Assembly (NCBI GenBank): GCA_027009605.1
Contig: JALVCY010000427.1
Location: forward strand, 1-9,658
Direction: 5' to 3'
Origin: Saprospiraceae bacterium
GTDB lineage: Bacteria; Bacteroidota; Bacteroidia; Chitinophagales; Saprospiraceae
DNA length: 9,658 bases
In this document: positions 5,718-9,658 of the stretch, one piece after another
How the letters are laid out: each line of letters starts with the position of its first letter
How positions within the stretch are numbered: the stretch's first letter is position 1
Program-made: the position numbers and the translations under genes
The notes under the pieces: model-generated
The model's database searches: none
Seen by the model: only the letters and a program-made list of their open reading frames with translations
Told to the model about the DNA's origin: nothing

Positions 5718-6758
5718 TCAGTCGTTTCCCATCTCCTCTTTTCGATGGGACAAATAGTGATGCCATTTATCCAATACTTGTGCAAAATCTTCCGGCAAAT
5801 CAGAATCCAAAAAGACCCGTTCTCCGGTGGTTGGATGCTCAAAACCCAAGGTCTTCGCATGTAGTGCTTGGCGGGGTATCACCTTAAAACAGTTTTCTAC
5901 AAATTGTTTATAGCGGGTAAAGACAGTCCCTTTGACAATTCGATTCCCGCCATATTTGGCATCGTTAAACAACGGATGTCCGATGCTTTTAAGATGGACA
6001 CGAATCTGGTGAGTCCGCCCCGTTTCCAATTGACACTCAATCAAAGTCACGTAATAAAACCGTTTGACCACCTTGTAATGTGTGACCGCCCATTTGCCTT
6101 GATACGCTTCTTCTACGACTATCCTTTCCGTTCTATTTTTTGGATTCCGGCCGATAAAAGATTCAATAGTTCCTTCATCTTCAGCCACATCGCCCCAAAC
6201 CAAGGCGTAATATTTTCGTTCCAAGCTATGGTCAGCAAATTGCTTAGACAAATGCGTCATGGCTTCTTCCGTCTTGGCAATAACCAAAAGCCCGGACGTA
6301 TCCTTATCAATTCGATGTACCAGCCCCGGCCGATCGGCCTCATTGCCTTCTTTGACCGGTAAATCCTTGAAGTGCCACGCCAAGGCATTGACCAAAGTCC
6401 CCGAAGTGTTGCCAATTCCCGGATGCACCACCATGCCGGCCGGTTTATTGACCACCAACAAGTCATCATCTTCATATACCATCTCCAAGGGAATATCTTC
6501 GGGCTCAATCGAATAATCCGGATCCAAAGGCTTCTCTAACTCCATGACAATCTTATCATTAGGCCGCACTTTATAGTTGACCGACACGGTATCCCCATTC
6601 ACGGAGATACGACCATCACGAATCGCATTTTGGACTTTATTACGCGAGATTTTGGTGGTCCGTTCCATGATAAACTTATCAATACGGATAGGTGTTTGCT
6701 TGGGATCTACCCAAAATACCCTTTCGGAAATCCAGTCTTTTTGTTCGTCTTTTTGCAT
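5718..6758 (-). CDS. rluD: 23S rRNA pseudouridine synthase, RluD/RluA family
   Basis: This 346-residue cytoplasmic RNA-modifying enzyme probably converts uridines in helix 69 of 23S rRNA to pseudouridine. An N-terminal S4 RNA-binding domain spans about 24-75 (RIDKFIMERTTKISRNKVQ onward). The RluA-type catalytic domain spans about 95-310. It shows VVNKPAGMVVHPG (102-114), the catalytic motif HRIDKDTSGLLV (148-159, catalytic Asp 151 by analogy with HRLD), and ETGRTHQIRVHLKSIGHPL (245-263). Length fits the family. Assignment to RluD rather than a close RluA/RluC relative rests on the S4 domain and general resemblance. It heads the minus-strand group, with a TATTTTTGCA motif 86 bases upstream. 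The acyl-CoA reductase gene follows after 24 bases. Confidence 0.93.
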   Translation of the reverse strand: MQKDEQKDWISERVFWVDPKQTPIRIDKFIMERTTKISRNKVQNAIRDGRISVNGDTVSVNYKVRPNDKIVMELEKPLDPDYSIEPEDIPLEMVYEDDDLLVVNKPAGMVVHPGIGNTSGTLVNALAWHFKDLPVKEGNEADRPGLVHRIDKDTSGLLVIAKTEEAMTHLSKQFADHSLERKYYALVWGDVAEDEGTIESFIGRNPKNRTERIVVEEAYQGKWAVTHYKVVKRFYYVTLIECQLETGRTHQIRVHLKSIGHPLFNDAKYGGNRIVKGTVFTRYKQFVENCFKVIPRQALHAKTLGFEHPTTGERVFLDSDLPEDFAQVLDKWHHYLSHRKEEMGND

Positions 6759-6802
6759 TGCTTTCCTTAAAGGTTTTTGATTTGATTGTGCTACGGATTA
6801 AT

Positions 6803-6829
6803 CAAGACAAAAAAAAGAAATATGTCTTG
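6803..6829. promoter_or_regulatory. 7-bp inverted repeat in the rluD leader
   Basis: CAAGACA (6803-6809) and TGTCTTG (6823-6829) are exact reverse complements with a 13-base A-rich spacer. The repeat lies between the putative rluD -7 element and the rluD start codon, so it could be an operator or a leader hairpin. The palindrome TTGGCCAA (6828-6835) overlaps its right arm. A chance occurrence is possible. Confidence 0.35.
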
Positions 6830-6844
6830 GCCAAAACAAAGATG

Positions 6845-6852
6845 CAAAAATA
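6845..6852 (-). promoter_or_regulatory. Putative -7 promoter element for rluD and the acyl-CoA reductase gene
   Basis: The minus strand reads TATTTTTGCA, a full match to TAnnTTTG, about 86 bases before the rluD start. No clear -33 TTG is present at the usual spacing. It is the only candidate I see for the rluD transcript. Confidence 0.5.
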
Positions 6853-6863
6853 CAAATTATAAT

Positions 6864-6984
6864 CTAATGTTTGGGGCTATCTTTGAGCTTGCGCCAAAAA
6901 GCTTGGGAATACACCGGCACGACCAAAATCGCCGGTAAGCCATTAACCTTCCCCGCTCTAGGTATAACCAATAAAAAAAAATAA
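6864..6984. other. Protein-like open stretch before the arsenosugar genes, possible gene remnant
   Basis: This 121-base stretch is open in several frames. On the minus strand, 6971 to 6864 reads from a TTG codon through 35 residues (AGKVNGLPAILVVPVYSQAF in the middle, FWRKLKDSPKH at the end) to a TAG stop. On the plus strand, 6868-6984 reads 38 residues without ATG (including KAWEYTGTTKIAGKPLTFPA). It ends in a TAATG overlap with the next start codon. A third frame, 6867-6938, encodes MFGAIFELAPKSLGIHRH and a few more residues. None is recognised. It may be a gene fragment or a dispersed repeat. It also contains TATCTTTG (6878-6885), a possible plus-strand -7 element 98 bases before the next gene. 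Confidence 0.3.
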
Positions 6985-7325
6985 TGAGTAAAAAAGATTA
7001 TTTTAATCCCGATGACTTAAAGAAATTTGGAGATATCACCGAGTTTCAAGAGAAGATGGGCCAAAAATTCTTCACTTGGTACAATGAAGTTTTCAAGGAA
7101 GGGGCTTTGACCGTGCGAGAGAAAAACTTAATCGCACTAGCTGTCGCCCATGTCGTCCAATGCCCCTACTGCATAGATGCGTACACCACCGCCTCCATCC
7201 AAAGCGGGTGCGATGAAGAACAAATGATGGAAGCCGTCCACGTAGGCGCAGCCATCAAAGGGGGAGCCACCTTAGCTTTTAGCGTCCAAATGATGAATCA
7301 TACCAAAGAAATGCTGGGAGATTAG
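6984..7325 (+). CDS. Arsenosugar biosynthesis-associated peroxidase-like protein (AhpD/CMD fold)
   Basis: This 113-residue protein belongs to the carboxymuconolactone decarboxylase/AhpD fold. It matches the small subgroup found beside ArsS in arsenosugar operons. The core is LTVREKNLIALAVAHVVQCP (42-61), with the redox pair C60-P-Y-C63, followed by an Ala/Gly-rich helix (VHVGAAIKGGATLAF). In AhpD the position four residues after the second Cys is His; here it is Tyr 67, so the proton-relay chemistry of AhpD may not apply. Its exact role is not established; reduction or handling of an arsenic or thiol intermediate is inference. The start gives MSKKDYFNPDD. ArsS starts 56 bases downstream with no terminator between, so the two are likely co-transcribed. 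Confidence 0.85.
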   Translation: MSKKDYFNPDDLKKFGDITEFQEKMGQKFFTWYNEVFKEGALTVREKNLIALAVAHVVQCPYCIDAYTTASIQSGCDEEQMMEAVHVGAAIKGGATLAFSVQMMNHTKEMLGD

Positions 7326-7381
7326 ACTGCTACCCTCTTCCCCAAAAACTGAAAAATACACACCATAATAAACCGGCAAAA

Positions 7382-8446
7382 ATGGGTATTAAGCAACAAT
7401 CCAAATCTCTACTTTCCCTAGGCTCGGAACTAGCAGACCCGGACTATCAACTCCAAGTAATCAATGGCCAAACAACCCAAAAAACGTATGTTAAATTTGA
7501 AAAAAATCTAGCTCAATCCGGACATTACCCCTTGAGTGTCAAAAGGTTAGAAATATTTCAAATCAATCTAGGCCGGCTATGCAATCAATCTTGCGCCCAC
7601 TGCCATGTAGATGCCGGACCGGATCGAAGAGAAATCATGACTAAAGAAAATCTGGAGATTTGTTTGGAGATTTTGCGCAAGCATCCAAGCTTCCATACGG
7701 TAGATTTGACCGGAGGCGCACCGGAAATGAATCCCCATTTTAAGTGGTTTGTCGAATCTTGCGCTGAATTAGGGAAAAAAATAATGGTTCGAAGCAATTT
7801 GACCATCATCCTGTCTAATCCGAAGTATCACTATTTGCCGGCCTTTTTTGCCCAACATCAAGTAGAAGTCATCTCTTCCCTACCCTTTTACAGCGCCAAA
7901 CGGACAGACAAACAGCGAGGAGAAGGCGTATTTGAAGACTCCATTAAGGCCATTGAATTGCTCAACCAACAGGGCTATGGACTATCAGAGAGCGGGCTCA
8001 TCCTAAACTTGGTTTATAATCCCGCCGGTGCCTTTTTGCCCGGCAACCAATCGGCCTTGGAAGCAGAATTCAAACGCCAACTGGCCCGGAGACATGAGAT
8101 TCAATTTAATCATCTTTTTGCCATCACCAACTTGCCGATTAATCGCTTTTTGGATTATTTATTAACTCGAGACAAGTATGAATTCTACATGGAGCAATTA
8201 TTAGAAGCCTACAATCCGGGCACTTTGGACGGGCTCATGTGTCGCTATATGGTCTCCGTTAGTTGGGACGGGTATCTTTATGACTGTGATTTTAACCAGA
8301 TGCTTGCGCTAAAAGTAGCCTGCACCAGCCAACATATTAGTCATTTTAACGAAAGTGAACTACTAAATAGAGCCATTGTGTTAGGTCAACACTGCTACGG
8401 ATGTACCGCCGGAGCAGGCTCCAGTTGTGGCGGAAATATAGCATGA
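7382..8446 (+). CDS. arsS: Arsenosugar biosynthesis radical SAM protein ArsS
   Basis: This 354-residue radical SAM enzyme has been linked to joining a 5'-deoxyadenosyl group to dimethylated arsenic, a step towards arsenosugars. The 4Fe-4S cluster that binds SAM is held by CNQSCAHC (C67, C71, C74), the CxxxCxxC motif. GGAPE (111-115) is the usual SAM-contact motif. The C-terminal part (about 215-354, the DUF3641-type region) carries further cysteines at C287, C302 (YDCDFNQ), C338, C341 and C349, in the family-typical ending HCYGCTAGAGSSCGG, likely an auxiliary cluster site. Some family members are selenoproteins; here all motif positions are Cys. It follows the CMD-like gene. The usual methyltransferase ArsM is not in this window. 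No terminator is evident after it. Confidence 0.95.
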   Translation: MGIKQQSKSLLSLGSELADPDYQLQVINGQTTQKTYVKFEKNLAQSGHYPLSVKRLEIFQINLGRLCNQSCAHCHVDAGPDRREIMTKENLEICLEILRKHPSFHTVDLTGGAPEMNPHFKWFVESCAELGKKIMVRSNLTIILSNPKYHYLPAFFAQHQVEVISSLPFYSAKRTDKQRGEGVFEDSIKAIELLNQQGYGLSESGLILNLVYNPAGAFLPGNQSALEAEFKRQLARRHEIQFNHLFAITNLPINRFLDYLLTRDKYEFYMEQLLEAYNPGTLDGLMCRYMVSVSWDGYLYDCDFNQMLALKVACTSQHISHFNESELLNRAIVLGQHCYGCTAGAGSSCGGNIA

Positions 8447-8490
8447 TTCTTGTGTGACTTGCATTACAGATTATACAGGAGCCAAAACCC

Positions 8491-8498
8491 TACCTTTG
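8491..8498 (+). promoter_or_regulatory. Putative -7 promoter element for the disulfide oxidoreductase gene
   Basis: TACCTTTGCA fully matches the Bacteroidota -7 element TAnnTTTG and lies about 58 bases before the start codon at 8557. The nearest upstream TTG (8459-8461) is further away than the usual -33 spacing. It suggests this gene is transcribed independently of arsS, though read-through is possible. Confidence 0.55.
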
Positions 8499-8518
8499 CA
8501 CGACTTAAATATTAACCG

Positions 8519-8541
8519 GGAGAATCGCCAAATTATTCTCC
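8519..8541 (+). promoter_or_regulatory. Leader hairpin upstream of the disulfide oxidoreductase gene
   Basis: GGAGAAT (8519-8525) pairs exactly with ATTCTCC (8535-8541) across a 9-base loop. If transcription starts just after the -7 element at 8491-8498, the hairpin lies in the short 5' leader and ends 15 bases before the start codon, where it could affect translation. It has no T-run and so is not a terminator. Confidence 0.4.
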
Positions 8542-8556
8542 AACAAACCATAAACT

Positions 8557-9195
8557 ATGGCATTATTCGATGAGAAAATCACCAAACAATTGACAGAATT
8601 TATCGGTGATCTACCTCAAAAACTAACCATTGAGTATTTCAAGCAAAAAGACTGCGCTTCTTGTGAAGACACGCAAAAATTTGTGAGTGAAATCGCTGCA
8701 ATGCATCCCAATATCTCTGTGAATATCAATGATTTAGATGAATCTGCAGAGGCCTTTCAAAAATTTAATATTGAGCGTACGCCGGCCATTGCGATGGTTT
8801 CTGAAGATGGAGTCGATCATGGCATTCGTTTTTTCGGTATTCCGGCAGGCTACGAAATCAATTCCTTTGTCGCTTCCATTCGAGAAGTAGGCGGCATGGA
8901 TGAGCCGCTCCCTGATGACATCATCAAACGGATAAAGGCCATTGACAAGGATGTACACATTCAGGTATTTGTGACGCCTACTTGTCCCTATTGTCCCGGT
9001 CCGGTGATTTTGGGTCACAAATTGGCTCTACTCAATAGTCATATCAAAGCGGATATGGTAGAAGCAACGACCTTTCCGGAGCTTTCGCAAAAATATGCCG
9101 TCCGCGGTGTCCCCAAAATTGTAATTAATGAGACCAATGAATTTGTTGGTTCTCAACCAATTACTAAGTTTTTGGAAGTCATCGAAGGCCTATAA
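8557..9195 (+). CDS. Two-domain thioredoxin-fold protein disulfide oxidoreductase (PDO/glutaredoxin-like)
   Basis: This 212-residue protein has two thioredoxin-like halves, as in the protein disulfide oxidoreductases best known from thermophilic archaea and bacteria. The N-terminal half has the dithiol pair C33-A-S-C36 and the cis-Pro segment RTPAIAM (P76), followed by RFFGIPAGYE (91-100), a typical link segment. The C-terminal half has C143-P-Y-C146 after VFVTPT and the cis-Pro segment GVPKIVI (P186). Both redox centres look intact. There is no signal peptide, so it acts in the cytoplasm, in thiol-disulfide exchange. It has its own promoter motif, leader hairpin and terminator, and lies 110 bases after arsS on the same strand. 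A role in the arsenic pathway is only a guess; general redox homeostasis is equally likely. Confidence 0.85.
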   Translation: MALFDEKITKQLTEFIGDLPQKLTIEYFKQKDCASCEDTQKFVSEIAAMHPNISVNINDLDESAEAFQKFNIERTPAIAMVSEDGVDHGIRFFGIPAGYEINSFVASIREVGGMDEPLPDDIIKRIKAIDKDVHIQVFVTPTCPYCPGPVILGHKLALLNSHIKADMVEATTFPELSQKYAVRGVPKIVINETNEFVGSQPITKFLEVIEGL

Positions 9196-9221
9196 TTATC
9201 CTCCTTCACACTACTATAGTT

Positions 9222-9266
9222 AGCCGCTAAAACTTTTGAACATATCAGTTTTAGCGGCTTTTTTTT
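9222..9266 (+). terminator. Intrinsic terminator of the disulfide oxidoreductase gene
   Basis: AGCCGCTAAAACT (9222-9234) pairs exactly with AGTTTTAGCGGCT (9247-9259) across a 12-base loop. A run of eight T ends at 9266. It lies 26 bases after the stop codon. Confidence 0.95.
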
Positions 9267-9307
9267 GTGAGCATAATGTAGCAGCTTCCACGAAGGATTA
9301 TTGATAA

Positions 9308-9340
9308 AGCTTTCCAAAAGTTTAAAACTTTTGGAAAGTT
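9308..9340. repeat. Near-perfect palindrome after the terminator
   Basis: CTTTCCAAAAGTTT (9310-9323) is the exact reverse complement of 9325-9338, with a single central base. One more A-T pair is possible beyond a G/T position. It immediately precedes copy B of the dispersed element (from 9350). No T-run follows. It may be the end of a mobile repeat or an extra RNA hairpin. Confidence 0.75.
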
Positions 9341-9349
9341 ATGTATCGT

Positions 9350-9516
9350 AACCAAATAAAATTTTGTTCCGTGCTTTGACTTCTTGCAGAGTGGACTTTT
9401 CGGAGCAGACTCAGCGTTCAATCGTTCAACTGATTGCACATAACTAGTTGATTTCCAGCACCTTCGATTGAACAGTTAGGGTAAACGAAAGAAAATTTTT
9501 ATAATATGTTGGGCTA
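9350..9516. repeat. Dispersed non-coding element, copy B
   Basis: Blocks 9350-9365 and 9395-9410 are identical to 147-162 and 192-207, with the same 29-base spacing. ATTGAACAG (9467-9475) and an ATAATAT-TTGGGCTA stretch ending at 9516 follow in the same order as in copy A, but with about 60 extra bases between. On the minus strand the frame contains LNAESAPKSPL and TKFYLV, which parallels copy A. I do not call this a gene because it overlaps other repeats and resembles no known family. Confidence 0.6.
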
Positions 9517-9575
9517 TGTGTGGACTATTTCTCACCCAAATTTTAGCAGTCTGAAGCCAAGAATTTGTAGCGTTT

Positions 9576-9645
9576 CTTAGTGTAAACTTAGTGTTATCTA
9601 AAGTGAACTTAGTGGTAAGGAAAAATGTAATGCCTAACCACTAAG
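9576..9645. repeat. CTTAGTG short direct repeats and inverted repeat at the right edge
   Basis: CTTAGTG occurs at 9576-9582, 9587-9593 and 9608-9614. The last is part of a 13-base arm (9608-9620) that pairs, with one mismatch, with 9633-9645 across a 12-base loop. The pattern runs towards the window edge and may continue beyond it. The rest of 9267-9658 shows no gene. Confidence 0.55.
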
Positions 9646-9658
9646 GACACGAAGTTGC

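Noticed and set aside
5868..6362. A 164-codon open frame on the plus strand opposite rluD
   Set aside because: It is antisense to the conserved catalytic domain of rluD, and its translation shows no family features; it is a shadow of the real gene.
8444..8446. TGA at the end of arsS as a selenocysteine codon
   Set aside because: Some family members are selenoproteins, but here the family-typical Cys motifs are complete before the TGA, which lies at the normal end of the protein; no obvious SECIS-like need.
9251..9439. A 62-codon minus-strand open frame after the oxidoreductase
   Set aside because: It overlaps the terminator T-run, a palindrome and a dispersed element. The peptide similarity to copy A is noted as a finding but is not enough to call a gene.
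9576..9614. CRISPR array from the repeated CTTAGTG motif
   Set aside because: The repeats are only 7 bases with uneven short spacing, and there are no cas genes.
9508..9638. Possible integron attC site (GTTGGGC at 9508 and GCCTAAC at 9632)
   Set aside because: The two short cores are in the wrong order and there is no cassette structure or integrase; such heptamers occur by chance.

Overview
The window looks like an ordinary chromosomal stretch from a member of the Bacteroidota, probably an environmental one and possibly Saprospiria-like. That rests on three things. The proteins carry Bacteroidota-style features, such as a short GroES roof hairpin, a GroEL tail of Gly-Gly-Met type, and L25 with a TL5-type C-terminal domain and acidic tail. 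Start codons have no clear Shine-Dalgarno sequence and sit in A-rich leaders. Four gene starts are preceded by the same TAnnTTTGCA motif, which matches the Bacteroidota -7 promoter element TAnnTTTG. Rank below phylum is a guess.

Layout. Positions 1-553 are non-coding and rich in repeats: a dispersed inverted-repeat element cut by the window edge, a perfect 32-bp palindrome inside it, and one copy of a second dispersed element. groES (554-817) and groEL (864-2504) form a plus-strand bicistron closed by a strong terminator. Positions 2566-2833 hold degenerate repeats and a hairpin element with 25-bp perfect arms. Positions 2834-6758 are a minus-strand block, read from the right as rluD, a LuxC-family acyl-CoA reductase, prs and rplY, ending in a terminator at 2834-2870. 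Positions 6759-6983 are a divergent intergenic region. The plus strand then carries two arsenosugar-pathway genes: an AhpD/carboxymuconolactone-decarboxylase-fold protein (6984-7325) and the radical SAM protein ArsS (7382-8446). A two-domain thioredoxin-fold disulfide oxidoreductase (8557-9195) follows, with its own promoter motif and terminator. Positions 9267-9658 are again non-coding and repeat-rich.

How the genes work together. GroES and GroEL form the chaperonin. RluD modifies 23S rRNA, Prs makes PRPP, and L25 binds 5S rRNA; prs next to the L25/Ctc gene is a common pairing. The CMD-like protein and ArsS belong to a known arsenosugar module, but the methyltransferase ArsM that supplies methylated arsenic is not in the window. 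The dithiol oxidoreductase next to them may be coincidental or may help handle thiols or arsenic.

I see no phage, CRISPR array, complete insertion sequence, rRNA or tRNA gene, and no clearly new multi-gene system. The most unusual signal is a 66-bp inverted repeat at 4635-4700. One arm encodes the last 11 residues of the acyl-CoA reductase, the stop codon lies on its axis, and its other arm abuts the prs promoter. The dispersed repeats at both ends of the window and at 2777-2833 come next in interest.
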